Origin: Corynebacterium sp. HMSC27B11
GTDB lineage: Bacteria > Actinomycetota > Actinomycetes > Mycobacteriales > Mycobacteriaceae
Direction of reading: 5' to 3'
NCBI RefSeq assembly: GCF_001815985.1
Contig: NZ_KV823578.1
Location: 1-64,000 of the forward strand
DNA length: 64,000 bases
How positions within the stretch are numbered: the first letter of the stretch is position 1; every line of letters starts with the position of its first letter. A model generated the notes under the pieces. It made no database searches and had not been told where the DNA came from. It saw nothing but the letters and a program-made list of their open reading frames with translations. This document shows, one piece after another, positions 10,060 to 18,959 of the stretch. A program made the position numbers and the translations under genes.

Positions 10060-12513
10060 CTAGAAGGTCGAAATCCGCACCGTGTCGCCCTTCTGCGCCT
10101 TCCGACCGGTGTTCGGCGACTGGCTCCACACCAAGCCGTCCTCCGAGCCCGAAATCTCGACCTCGAAGCCCGCGTCTTCCAGCTTCTCCCGGGCCTTCTC
10201 CGCCCGCATCCCCAACACGAAGGGGACCGACTCGGCGTTGGAGACCTTGAACTTCACCTGCGTGTCCCGGGACGGGTCGACGACCGTGCCCGCTTCCGGT
10301 GACTGGGAGGCGACGTCGCCGCCGGAGACGTCCTCGTCAAAAACCTCGCCATCATCGACCGGGTCCAGACCCGCATCGCGCAGCTCGGCGATGGCCTCAG
10401 ACTTGCTCAGTCCCGTGATGTCCGGGACCTCCGTGGCATTGTTGACCACGATGGTGACCTCGGACTTGCTCGGCACCTCCGTGCCCTTCGAGGGCGTGGT
10501 GCGCAGGACGGTGCCCGGGTCGGCGTCGGGGTCGAACTCCTTGATCGTCTTGCCCACCTTCAGACCGGCGGATTCCAGGGTCTTCTTCGCCCGGTCCAGC
10601 TTCTGACCCGCCACACCTGGAACCCGGACCGGCTTTGGCCCGCGGGAGACGTGGATCGTCACCGTGGACCCGGTGCGGACCTCGCTGCCGGGAGAGGGGG
10701 AGACCTCGGCGACGGTGCCCTTCTTTGCGTCGTCAGAGTAGACCTCCTCGCCGATCTCGGCGACGAGGGTGCGGGACGTCAGCTTGGCGGAATAGGTCTC
10801 CGCCGTATCCGTTTCACCAGGGATCGGGACGGTCGGCGCCCCGAGGCTGACGAGCACCGAAACCTGGCTTCCCTTCGGCGCCCGTTCACCAAAAGGGGGA
10901 TCGGTCCCCATCACTTTCTTCGCCGGGTGGTCGTCGGAGAATTGCTCATCCACCTGGGAGACGAAGCCTGCGTCCTCCACCTTGACGATCGCCGCTTCCC
11001 GGTCGAGGCCGACGACCGAGGGGATCTGGCCGTAGCGGCCGGAGGTCAGCCACCAGCCGCCGAGCCCGATCGCGATCACCAGCGCGGTGATGATCGCGGT
11101 CCACAGCAGACCCTTGATCGTGGAGCGGTTGCTGAGCTTCTTTGTCGGCGCCGGTGGGGGCGCGGGGCGGTGTTCGGGCGCTGGGTAGCCGGCGGACTGC
11201 TGCGCTGGGTAACCCGCTGGAGCAGCGGGGTAGTACTGCGGCTCCGCGTAGCCCGGCGCCTGCCCATACCCCTGGGGCTGGGCTGGCTCGGCCCACTGCT
11301 CGCCGGGCTCAGCCCATTGATGGCCTGGGTCTGCCCACTGGTCATAGCCCTGATCGGCTTCGGCGGGCGAGTAATCCCCGTAGGGGTCGACCAGTGCGGT
11401 CTCCGACGTCTCGTGAGCCTGGTCCGGAGCCGCGTAGCGGGTTTCCGCCGTGTTCCCGGCCTCATCGGTACCCGCTGCGGGGTCGAGCGTGACCGCACGG
11501 GTGGACATCGCCTCGTCGTCCCAGGCCAGGCGGTCTGTGAAACTCGAGCCTGCCAGGGCGTGCTGCACGGCGGAATCCGCGGGGACGGGCACCCGGAATG
11601 CCGGAAGCTGGAGTTCCGCAGCGGTCTGGCGGACCGCGGCGAGGAACTCAGAACCGTCCGCGAAACGATCCTCCGGAGTCCGCTGGCAGGCCCGCAGCAC
11701 CAGGTCGTCGATCTCCGGCGGCACGCCGTCGATGATCTCGGAGGGGGCGGGGACATCCTGGGTGAGCCGGCTCAGCGCCGTCTCGACGGGGCTGCCACCG
11801 CTGAAGGGGGTCTCGCCGGTCAGCAGCTCGTAGAGCAGCACCCCGGCGGAATAGACATCGGAGGCCGCACCCAGGGACTGGCCCTGAACCTGTTCCGGGG
11901 AAAGGTAAGCGACGGTGCCGATGACCTGCCCGGTGGCTGAGGTGCGCGCCGCCTCACCCGAGCCCGTCGCAACCGCGCGGACCAGCCCGAAGTCCGCGAG
12001 CTTGACCTGGTGATTGGCGCTGATCAGCACGTTATCCGGCTTAACGTCCCGGTGGATCATGCCCGTGGTGTGGGCAACCGATAGGGCGGTGAGCACCGGC
12101 TCCATGACCGAGAGCGCTGCGTGCGGCGGCATCGGGCCACGCTCCCGGAGCAGCTCCCGTAGCGAACCGCCGTCCACGAGCTCCATGACGAGGAAGACGA
12201 ACGGGCCATCCTCGCCCTGGTCGAAGACGTTGACCAGATCCGGGTGCGTGAGCTTTGCGACAGCCCGGGCCTCCCGCTCGAAGCGGGTGCGGAACGTCGG
12301 GTCGGTCGCGAGCTCCGGGTTCATGATTTTCACCGCGACCTCACGGTCCAGGCGAGTGTCCACGGCGTGGTAGACCGTCGACATTCCGCCCTTGGCGATC
12401 TTGGCGCCCAGGTGGTAGCGGTCGTCGAGGTAGCTGCCGGGTTGCGGTTCCATCACTTTTACTGCCGATAATCCTTGCTTATTTTTTTTCTTACGCTCTT
12501 CCCCGTTGTCCAT
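10060..12513 (-). CDS. pknL: PASTA-domain serine/threonine protein kinase PknL
   Basis: An 817-residue membrane kinase. The N-terminal Hanks-type domain (about residues 30-290) shows GGMSTVYHA, VAVKIM, HRDVKPDNVL and LADFGLV, so all catalytic elements are intact. A Pro/Gln/Tyr-rich juxtamembrane linker follows (about 370-465), then one transmembrane helix (WTAIITALVIAIGLGGWW, about 472-495). Five extracellular PASTA repeats fill the C-terminus and would bind muropeptides or lipid II. It is identified as PknL because it sits head-to-head with the Rv2175c-like gene and beside mptA. As I recall, mycobacterial PknL lacks PASTA repeats, so this corynebacterial form is the sensor-like version. ATG at 12453 is an alternative start. 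Confidence 0.88.
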   Translation of the reverse strand: MDNGEERKKKNKQGLSAVKVMEPQPGSYLDDRYHLGAKIAKGGMSTVYHAVDTRLDREVAVKIMNPELATDPTFRTRFEREARAVAKLTHPDLVNVFDQGEDGPFVFLVMELVDGGSLRELLRERGPMPPHAALSVMEPVLTALSVAHTTGMIHRDVKPDNVLISANHQVKLADFGLVRAVATGSGEAARTSATGQVIGTVAYLSPEQVQGQSLGAASDVYSAGVLLYELLTGETPFSGGSPVETALSRLTQDVPAPSEIIDGVPPEIDDLVLRACQRTPEDRFADGSEFLAAVRQTAAELQLPAFRVPVPADSAVQHALAGSSFTDRLAWDDEAMSTRAVTLDPAAGTDEAGNTAETRYAAPDQAHETSETALVDPYGDYSPAEADQGYDQWADPGHQWAEPGEQWAEPAQPQGYGQAPGYAEPQYYPAAPAGYPAQQSAGYPAPEHRPAPPPAPTKKLSNRSTIKGLLWTAIITALVIAIGLGGWWLTSGRYGQIPSVVGLDREAAIVKVEDAGFVSQVDEQFSDDHPAKKVMGTDPPFGERAPKGSQVSVLVSLGAPTVPIPGETDTAETYSAKLTSRTLVAEIGEEVYSDDAKKGTVAEVSPSPGSEVRTGSTVTIHVSRGPKPVRVPGVAGQKLDRAKKTLESAGLKVGKTIKEFDPDADPGTVLRTTPSKGTEVPSKSEVTIVVNNATEVPDITGLSKSEAIAELRDAGLDPVDDGEVFDEDVSGGDVASQSPEAGTVVDPSRDTQVKFKVSNAESVPFVLGMRAEKAREKLEDAGFEVEISGSEDGLVWSQSPNTGRKAQKGDTVRISTF

Positions 12514-12671
12514 CTGTGCACGCTACGAAGGCCATTGGGCCGTGCGCAGGGCACCGCATGCAGGGGAGGGGCGGGCCGGGTTCACACCGTGCCGGGCCGG
12601 GCCGCAGCCCGCGCCCTAAAGGCTCAAGTGTGCCTTGAAGGTGTCAACGATTCTAGCCTGTCACAGTCGAA

Positions 12672-12684
12672 TACAATGGCAGCC
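12672..12684 (+). promoter_or_regulatory. -10 element, predicted leaderless start
   Basis: TACAAT (12672-12677) lies 7 nt before the ATG at 12685. There is no ribosome site before either ATG (12676 or 12685). The earlier ATG overlaps the -10 itself, which favours 12685. Confidence 0.6.
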
Positions 12685-13146
12685 ATGAGCAACTCCACAC
12701 AGCCGGATCCGCAGTCTTCCCACCTAGAAGCCACCCCAGCAGCCAAAAGCCGCTCCGATCGCGGCCGCGTGACCAGTGGCGTGTTGCAGGAGGCCGCGGG
12801 CGGCCTGCCCGCGGGCGAGGTGCTGCTGAGCATCCCTGAAGCTGCCGAGCGCATGGGGGTGGGGCAGAGCAAGATCCTGGATCTGGTGCAGAAGAAAAAG
12901 ATCCTCGACACCAAGATCGACGGCGTGCGCTACCTCCCCGCCCGCTTCTTCGACGACGACGGCCAGGTCACCCGTTTCCTCCCCGGGGTGGTTGCCCTCC
13001 TTCTCGACGGCGGCTACCAGCCCACGGAGATCCTGGAGTACCTCTTTACCGAGGACGACTCCCTGCCTGGTCGGCCGGTTGATGCGCTGCACGGGCACTT
13101 GGCTCGCGAGGTTCGCCGCCGGGCGCAGGCGATGGCTCTGATTTAG
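12685..13146 (+). CDS. Rv2175c-like winged-helix DNA-binding protein
   Basis: A 153-residue protein resembling mycobacterial Rv2175c, a DNA-binding substrate of PknL. After a polar N-terminal tail (about 45 residues), LSIPEAAERMGVGQSKILDLVQ forms a MerR/excisionase-like helix-turn-helix, followed by a wing around KILDTKIDGVRYLPARFF and a helical C-terminal region. It is divergent from pknL, which supports the kinase-substrate pairing by context. The frame is open from 12475, but the promoter -10 at 12672 makes that extension unlikely. Its last 101 bp overlap the 3' end of mptA on the opposite strand. The DNA target is unknown. Confidence 0.78.
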   Translation: MSNSTQPDPQSSHLEATPAAKSRSDRGRVTSGVLQEAAGGLPAGEVLLSIPEAAERMGVGQSKILDLVQKKKILDTKIDGVRYLPARFFDDDGQVTRFLPGVVALLLDGGYQPTEILEYLFTEDDSLPGRPVDALHGHLAREVRRRAQAMALI

Positions 13147-14731
13147 CGGCCTTCGGCCACGGCTCGGCCTGCTCTTCCGGCATGCCGGGCGCGAAGCCCA
13201 GGGTGGCGCGCAGCGCGAACCACATCACCACGCCGATGGCGATGACCCACCACAGAACGTAGAGGCGGTTGTTGCCACCACCGTCGAACATGAAGCACAG
13301 CACTGCGCTCAGCCAGGCCACGATGAAGACCGCCCGGCGGTCACGGATGCACACGCCCACGATCACCAGCGGGGCGACGTAGTACCAGGGCAGCACCACC
13401 GAGTTGAACACGCAGGTCACCGCGTAGGCCAGGGTCGCACCCAGCAGGGCGCGGCGGACGTCGTGACGGAAGAGCCACCACACCACGACCAGACCGATCA
13501 GCATGATGACCATCGAGATCGGCCGGAAGATGCCGATCAGGACGTTGAACCCGATGTCGTCGTTGATGCGGGAGATGAAGGGCTCCAGGGTGCTGGCCAG
13601 CATCGTGGGGGCGGCCAGTGGGTTGATCACCTTCGAGTTGCCGGACATTTCCGCGATCCAGCCCCAGGTCTGCCCCGAGGCCCAGGTGATGGCGAACATC
13701 ACGGCCACGACCACCGCCACGGAGCTGATCCCCGTCCACAGCAAGGTGACGAAACGGGCGGCAGTTTCCTTGAACCAGCCACGGGGCGCGGGCCCAGCGA
13801 TGCGGGCGACGGCGATCCAAATTAGGAAGGGCAAGGCGATCGCGGCGGTGGCCTTCAACGCCACGCCAGCGGCGATCAGCACGCTGCCCAGCAGTAGCCC
13901 GGCGACCGGTCGCAGCCGCAGGCTCGCCAGAATGCCGAGCATCACGAGCGCCATCATCATCGACTCGGTGTGCAGTCCGCCGATGAGATGCACGATCACC
14001 AGGGGATTGGCCACGCCCAGCCACACCGCCAGGTCGGGGTCACTGCCGAGTTCGGCGGCCAGGCGGCGCACCACCCAGATCAGGGCCACGAAGGCCACAA
14101 GGGTCAGAAACTTGAATACGAAGATCCCGGCGGTGACGTTATCCCCGGTGATCGTGGTGACCCCCTTGCCCAGCCACAGATGGCCGGGGCCGTAGGGGGT
14201 GGTGGTGTTACGCCAGTCGGCAGAGACCTCGTAGAGCATCGGGCCCGGGTTGGCCGCCGCACCCACCCGGTAGGCATCCAGCCCCTCCTTCGCCAGCGCC
14301 CCCTGCATCAAATAGGAGTAAATATCGCGGCTCATCAACGGTGCAGCCAGCACCATCGGCCCGACCCACGCGGCGATCGCGCGCTGTGGCAAGGAGCGCC
14401 CGCCCCGGAGCACGAGCCCGCCGACGATCGCCCAACTGAGCACCAGCAGCGCAATACCCACCCACAGCACGACGGAGAAGATCCCCGCCATGTGCCCGAA
14501 GGTCAGCCAATCCAGGCCGAGGGCTTGCATGATGCCGCCGCGTTCGCGGGTAGCGCCCACCGTGTAGGAACACAGCGTGAGAACCACCGAGCCGATCAGC
14601 CCCATGCGGATCGCGCTGCTCATGCTGTGGGCCCGCAACCACGCGGTGGGGCGGGCAACGACGGGGTGCTCAGTGAAAGGTCGGCTGGTCGCCGCGGACT
14701 TATCCTGCGACTCCTGCAACTGCGTGCTCAT
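13046..14731 (-). CDS. mptA: GT-C alpha-1,6-mannosyltransferase MptA
   Basis: A 561-residue polytopic GT-C enzyme with about 12-13 hydrophobic helices. It uses polyprenyl-phosphate-mannose at the outer membrane face to extend the alpha-1,6-mannan core of lipomannan. The first periplasmic loop carries the acidic SRDIYSYLMQG segment expected for the catalytic GT-C loop. Beyond the last helix, a Pro/Ala/Glu-rich tail of about 50 residues is predicted to be unstructured. The start ATG overlaps the crtI stop (ATGA), implying coupled translation within idsA-crtI-mptA. Its 3' end runs 101 bp into the convergent Rv2175c-like gene. Sister enzymes such as MptB look similar, and context favours MptA. 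Confidence 0.8.
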   Translation of the reverse strand: MSTQLQESQDKSAATSRPFTEHPVVARPTAWLRAHSMSSAIRMGLIGSVVLTLCSYTVGATRERGGIMQALGLDWLTFGHMAGIFSVVLWVGIALLVLSWAIVGGLVLRGGRSLPQRAIAAWVGPMVLAAPLMSRDIYSYLMQGALAKEGLDAYRVGAAANPGPMLYEVSADWRNTTTPYGPGHLWLGKGVTTITGDNVTAGIFVFKFLTLVAFVALIWVVRRLAAELGSDPDLAVWLGVANPLVIVHLIGGLHTESMMMALVMLGILASLRLRPVAGLLLGSVLIAAGVALKATAAIALPFLIWIAVARIAGPAPRGWFKETAARFVTLLWTGISSVAVVVAVMFAITWASGQTWGWIAEMSGNSKVINPLAAPTMLASTLEPFISRINDDIGFNVLIGIFRPISMVIMLIGLVVVWWLFRHDVRRALLGATLAYAVTCVFNSVVLPWYYVAPLVIVGVCIRDRRAVFIVAWLSAVLCFMFDGGGNNRLYVLWWVIAIGVVMWFALRATLGFAPGMPEEQAEPWPKAAKSEPSPAPGGEPREPSARAAHQPADQAGSRPR

Positions 14732-16416
14732 CGGATGGAACCTCCACCAATAATTCTGCGTGCTGCCAAAGAACCAGAGAGCAGCGTGGTCGGCACACCC
14801 ACACCCGGGGTGGTGGAGGAGCCAGCCAGAATCACGTTCCCCAGGCCCGCCACCGGATAATTCCGTGGCCTAAAAGGACCGGTCTGTGCGACGGTGTGGG
14901 CCAGCCCGAACGGCGAGCCCCCGCCATGGCCCTGCTGCTGCCAGAACACAGGGGTATCGATCCGGGCCACCGACAGGTGATCCCGCAGACCAGTGAAGCC
15001 GCGACCCTCCAGCACCCCCAGCAATTCCTGGACGTAGTTTTCGGCGATCGCCTCCCAATCCAGGCCCGCCCGGTCCAGGTTCGGCACCGGGGCGAGGATG
15101 CTCACCGGCTCGACCGTGAGACCATCTTCGGTGCGGACCAGCCGCTCAGGGATCGTGACCGCCGGGCGGGTCAGTAGCAGCGATGGGTCCGACATCAGCC
15201 CCGCCCGACCGCGCGAGGCGGTGAGCTCGGCGAAGGTTTCGTTCCACGCCTCGCCGAAGCTGATGTTGTGGTTGTAGCCGCCTGCGTCTGCACCAGGCCA
15301 TGCCGCGGTGACGTCCACCGGGATACTGCCGTGCACCACGACTGCGGAGGGGGACCAATTCGGCTTCCGTCCCGCCAGCCGTGCCGGGGAGTCCAGTAGT
15401 TCCTCCACGACGGGCAAATCCGCGGTGACGATGACGGCATCCGCGGCCAGCTGCTCGCCGTCAGCGGTTCGGATCCCCGTGGCACGCGCACCATCATGGA
15501 TGATGCGCTCCACCCGGGTGTTGCAGCGCAGCACCCCGCCGGCTAGGCGGAAGGCCCTGGTCAAGACCTCAGGCACGTCCCCCATGCCGAAACGCGGGTA
15601 AAACACACCCATGGTCGTGTCCATGTGGGAGATCACCCCATAGACCGCGCGGGCCTTCGCCGGGGCCACGCCGGCGTAGAGGGCCTGGAAGCTGAACACC
15701 CGGGCCAGCTCTTCGTCCCCCAGGTGGCGGGAGGCGCGCTTACCCAGACTGCCGAACGCCCCGAGCTCCACGAGATCCGCCATGTCATTGGCGGTGGCGG
15801 GGGTCGCCACGGCGTCGAGGAGGGAATCGAAATCCGCGCCGATGAAGGACTCGAAGGAAGCATCGAAGATCCCGCCGATCCACTGGCGGTGCTGGCGGTA
15901 TCCCCGGGCAAGCCGGTCGACATCCGCGCTGTCGGCGCCGTACTTCCCGGCGGCGAAGCGGCGCACCTCGTGCTCCATGGTGTCGCCGTCCGAGTAGACA
16001 TCCAGCTCGCGGCCACTGGCGAACATCGCGTGATAGGCCGGGCGCAACTTGCGGTAACCCCAGCCAACGTCCTCGGCACTCACCCCCAGGTGCAGCAGGA
16101 GGTTATCCACCAGATCCGGCATCGTCAGCACCGTCGCCCCGGTGTCGGCGTAGAATTCGCCGTGGTCGCTGCGCAGCTGTTCCGTACGGCAGCGGCCCCC
16201 GACCTCGGGATTCGCCTCAACCAGCGTCACCTGCTTGCCAGCAGCCTGCAGCCGGCACGCAGCCGCCAAACCGGATAGCCCCGCACCCACGACAACCACG
16301 GATTCGACATCCCCGGGGACCCGATCGCGGGTCGTTGGGCGGGTGGTCGGAACCATCATCCGGCGCGTGGCCGCGAGTACCTGGCGAGGGGAGGGGATCG
16401 CGCTAAAAATCGGCAT
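14728..16416 (-). CDS. crtI: CrtI-type FAD-dependent carotenoid/isoprenoid desaturase
   Basis: A 562-residue flavoprotein of the phytoene desaturase family. A dinucleotide-binding motif VVVVGAGLSGLAAACRL lies near residue 40, followed by the EANPEVGGRC FAD contact. The C-terminal GNVILAGSSTTPGVGVP segment is typical of CrtI. These enzymes introduce double bonds into phytoene or related C30-C50 polyenes at the membrane. A GGAGG lies 9 nt before the ATG. The gene begins 3 bp after idsA and overlaps mptA by 4 bp. No phytoene synthase gene is present in the window, so the real substrate, and whether a pigment is made, is open. Confidence 0.75.
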   Translation of the reverse strand: MPIFSAIPSPRQVLAATRRMMVPTTRPTTRDRVPGDVESVVVVGAGLSGLAAACRLQAAGKQVTLVEANPEVGGRCRTEQLRSDHGEFYADTGATVLTMPDLVDNLLLHLGVSAEDVGWGYRKLRPAYHAMFASGRELDVYSDGDTMEHEVRRFAAGKYGADSADVDRLARGYRQHRQWIGGIFDASFESFIGADFDSLLDAVATPATANDMADLVELGAFGSLGKRASRHLGDEELARVFSFQALYAGVAPAKARAVYGVISHMDTTMGVFYPRFGMGDVPEVLTRAFRLAGGVLRCNTRVERIIHDGARATGIRTADGEQLAADAVIVTADLPVVEELLDSPARLAGRKPNWSPSAVVVHGSIPVDVTAAWPGADAGGYNHNISFGEAWNETFAELTASRGRAGLMSDPSLLLTRPAVTIPERLVRTEDGLTVEPVSILAPVPNLDRAGLDWEAIAENYVQELLGVLEGRGFTGLRDHLSVARIDTPVFWQQQGHGGGSPFGLAHTVAQTGPFRPRNYPVAGLGNVILAGSSTTPGVGVPTTLLSGSLAARRIIGGGSIR

Positions 16417-16419
16417 GCC

Positions 16420-17604
16420 CTAGAACCTCCGGTCGCTCAGCAAGCGTGCGAAGGCGACGAGCTCCTCGCTGATGCTGTCCTCCAGCCAGGAGTCCTCTAC
16501 CAGCGAGATTGCCCGCTCGGACAGGGCGTTGATCTTGTCCTCGATCTGCTGCGCCGCCCCGCAACCTTGAATGATCTGGCGCATCCCGTCGATCTGCTCC
16601 GCAGTGTGCTCCGCCGCGCCGGGAAGCGGACCGAAATCTTCCCGCAGTCGGGCCAGCTGCTCCGGGCTGCACTCCGCGAAAGCGGTATTCACCAACACCG
16701 TTCGTTTCCCGGTGCGCAGATCATCCCCGCTCGGTTTGCCAGTCACGGCAGGGTCGCCGAAGACGCCCAGCTGGTCGTCCCGAAGCTGGAAAGCCTGCCC
16801 CACCAGTGTCCCGTACTCCAGGAGCAGCTCGATCGTGCGCTCATCAGCGCCTGCCAGGGCCGCGCCGATGTGCAGTGGACGGGCGACCGTGTAGCTGGCG
16901 GTCTTGAAGTTGATCACCTGCAAGGCATCGGCGATCGACTCGCTCCCGTTGTTCTCCAACGCGATGTCCAGCTGCTGGCCGGCGATCACCTCAGTACGCA
17001 TCGCACGCCAAGGACCCCGCACCCGCTCGATAATCGCTGGGCTCAGTCCCGCGGTGGCGAGCAGATCATCCGCCCAGCTCAACGCGAGGTCACCAGCCAG
17101 AATGGCCTGGCTGATGCCGTAGTGTTCCGGGGATCCAAACCAGTCGCGCTCGCGGTGTTGGCTTTCAAACACTCGGTGGGTGGTGGGGTTGCCTCGGCGG
17201 GTATCGGACTCGTCGATGATGTCATCGTGGATCAGCGCACACGCCTGAACAAACTCGAGAGCACTGAGAGCCAGCAGCACGGTCGCCGGGTCGACGTCCT
17301 GAATGCTGCTGCCATCGGCCCCGCCGCCTTCCAGGCCGGCGCGGAAACCAGCCCAAGCGAAGGTCGGTCGGACGCGTTTGCCACCGCCCATGACGAAGCC
17401 CCGCAACACCGCCATGGCGTCGTTGAACTCGGGCGCGATCGCGGAAAACTCCGCCGCACTGTGGTCGAAATAGGCGTCCAGGGCACGGTCGACAGCAGCC
17501 GGAACGTCCTTCAGCGGTGAGCGCAGGTCCCAACCGGCCAGCTGGTTCGCAACCGGCGGCTGGGAGATCGTCGACAGGCCATGCGGGGAGGACGGAGTGG
17601 TCAC
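16420..17604 (-). CDS. idsA: Polyprenyl (geranylgeranyl) diphosphate synthase IdsA
   Basis: A trans-prenyltransferase of about 394 residues that builds C20 or longer prenyl diphosphates from isopentenyl diphosphate. The first aspartate-rich motif is IHDDIIDES and the second is QLRDDQLGVFGD, both intact. The GGGKRVRP lysine-arginine segment that binds IPP is near residue 90. The frame is open to 17667. I choose GTG at 17604, preceded by AAAGG, because the extra 21 residues look non-coding. It heads the tight minus-strand operon with crtI and mptA, so its product could supply both polyene and lipid-carrier pathways. Chain length cannot be set reliably from sequence. C20 is favoured by the linked crtI. 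Confidence 0.82.
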   Translation of the reverse strand: MTTPSSPHGLSTISQPPVANQLAGWDLRSPLKDVPAAVDRALDAYFDHSAAEFSAIAPEFNDAMAVLRGFVMGGGKRVRPTFAWAGFRAGLEGGGADGSSIQDVDPATVLLALSALEFVQACALIHDDIIDESDTRRGNPTTHRVFESQHRERDWFGSPEHYGISQAILAGDLALSWADDLLATAGLSPAIIERVRGPWRAMRTEVIAGQQLDIALENNGSESIADALQVINFKTASYTVARPLHIGAALAGADERTIELLLEYGTLVGQAFQLRDDQLGVFGDPAVTGKPSGDDLRTGKRTVLVNTAFAECSPEQLARLREDFGPLPGAAEHTAEQIDGMRQIIQGCGAAQQIEDKINALSERAISLVEDSWLEDSISEELVAFARLLSDRRF

Positions 17605-17813
17605 AGGGAGCACACCTTTCGGGGCTGTGGGGCAGGGCGGGGCGTGGATGCTGAGTGAGCAGCGCACGAAGCGCCCTGCTTTGAAGGTTCGATCTTGTGC
17701 CTCATAGTCTAAAGGTCGCTGCAGACACCGGCGAACAGGCGCAACCGGGGTGGGGGCCGGATAGGTCAGTGGGGGTGGGGGAACCCGACGGCACGCGAGT
17801 GTTAGCCCGGAAC

Positions 17814-17849
17814 GCGACCTAGACAGAGATGTCTACTATGATTTTCTTC
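17814..17849 (+). promoter_or_regulatory. metF promoter with McbR-type operator, leaderless
   Basis: A perfect inverted repeat TAGAC-N6-GTCTA (17820-17835) abuts a TATGAT -10 (17837-17842). The metF ATG follows 7 nt later at 17850. The repeat equals the known McbR consensus for methionine and sulfur genes in corynebacteria. Its position between -35 and -10 predicts repression. Confidence 0.75.
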
Positions 17850-18875
17850 ATGTCTGCATCCAACCCCCACGGTCACCACGAGAAGACCTCACCGCTGCCG
17901 GGCACACCACCACAGCCCACGCTCCAAGTTCCAGTGAGCGAAGCTATCCGTGGCTACAGCCCCGGTAAGATCCCGTTCTCCGTTGAATTCATGCCCCCGC
18001 GCGACGATGCCGCCCAAACCCGGCTGTGGAACGCTGCGGAGGCCTTCCACGACCTCGGCGTGAGCTTCGCATCCATCACCTACGGGGCCGGTGGCTCCAC
18101 CCGGGAGCGCACGATGGAGGTCGCCCAACAGCTGGCAGCCAAGCCACTGACCACCCTCATGCACCTCACCCTGGTGGACCACTCGGCCGACGAGCTGCGC
18201 GTCATGCTCCAGGACTACGCCCGCCGCGGCATGACGAACGTGCTCGCGCTGCGCGGCGACCCGCCGGGGGACCCGCTCGGGACATGGCAGCCCACGCCCG
18301 GCGGGCTGAACTATGCCTCCGACCTCATCGAACTGATCCGCAACACCCCGGAGTGCGAAAACTTCGATATCGGTATCGCCAGCTTCCCAGAGGGGCACTA
18401 CCGGGCCGAGGACCTGGAGCAGGACACGCAGGTGACCCTGCACAAGCTCCGGCTGGGGGCGGACTACTCGATTACCCAGATGTTCTTCGACGTGGAGAAC
18501 TACCTCCGGCTGCGCGATAGGCTCGCCGCCGCCGACCCGATCCACGGGGCAAAGCCCGTGATTCCGGGACTCATGCCGATCACTTCGATCCGTTCCGTGC
18601 GCCGCCAAATGGAACTGGCGGGTGGCGAGGTTCCCGTGAAGATCCTGGAGCGCCTGGAGAAGGCCGCAGCTGGCGATGAGGTTGCCAACCGTGATGCGGT
18701 CCGCGAGGTCGGCATCGACATCACCACCGAGATGAGTGAGCGTCTCATCGCTGAGGGTGCGCCGAACCTGCACTTCATGACTATGAATAACGTGCGGGCA
18801 ACCCAGGACGTGCTGCACAACCTGGGGATGGCGCCAGCATGGGGGCCGGGTTACGGCCAGGACATGGTTCGCTAG
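17850..18875 (+). CDS. metF: 5,10-methylenetetrahydrofolate reductase
   Basis: A 341-residue flavoprotein that reduces methylene-THF to methyl-THF, the methyl donor for methionine synthesis. The TIM-barrel family segments are clear: FSVEFMPPRDD at the first strand (with the catalytic glutamate), SITYGAGGSTR, NVLALRGDPPG, and TQMFFDVENYLRLRD. Length is normal for bacterial MetF. The frame extends 21 bp upstream to an ATG at 17829, but that lies inside the operator and promoter, so the leaderless ATG at 17850 is preferred. The operator implies repression when methionine-pathway metabolites are plentiful. It is divergent from idsA and convergent with the GNAT gene. Confidence 0.92.
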   Translation: MSASNPHGHHEKTSPLPGTPPQPTLQVPVSEAIRGYSPGKIPFSVEFMPPRDDAAQTRLWNAAEAFHDLGVSFASITYGAGGSTRERTMEVAQQLAAKPLTTLMHLTLVDHSADELRVMLQDYARRGMTNVLALRGDPPGDPLGTWQPTPGGLNYASDLIELIRNTPECENFDIGIASFPEGHYRAEDLEQDTQVTLHKLRLGADYSITQMFFDVENYLRLRDRLAAADPIHGAKPVIPGLMPITSIRSVRRQMELAGGEVPVKILERLEKAAAGDEVANRDAVREVGIDITTEMSERLIAEGAPNLHFMTMNNVRATQDVLHNLGMAPAWGPGYGQDMVR

Positions 18876-18877
18876 CT

Positions 18878-18942
18878 CACCGGCGACGCCTACCGGTGCG
18901 TTCGCCCCGTGGGGTGGGGCAGCTGCTGGGCAAGTCTGCCCC
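18878..18942. terminator. Hairpins between convergent metF and GNAT genes
   Basis: Two GC-rich inverted repeats fill the 84-bp gap: CACCGG/CCGGTG (18878-18898) and GGGGCAG/CTGCCCC (18916-18942). Neither has a T-run, so they are weak or Rho-assisted terminator candidates. Confidence 0.4.
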
Positions 18943-18959
18943 GGACCGGCGCGCAGGGG

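Noticed and set aside
12475-12684. N-terminal extension of the Rv2175c-like gene
   Set aside because: It overlaps the start of pknL and contains the promoter -10 at 12672.
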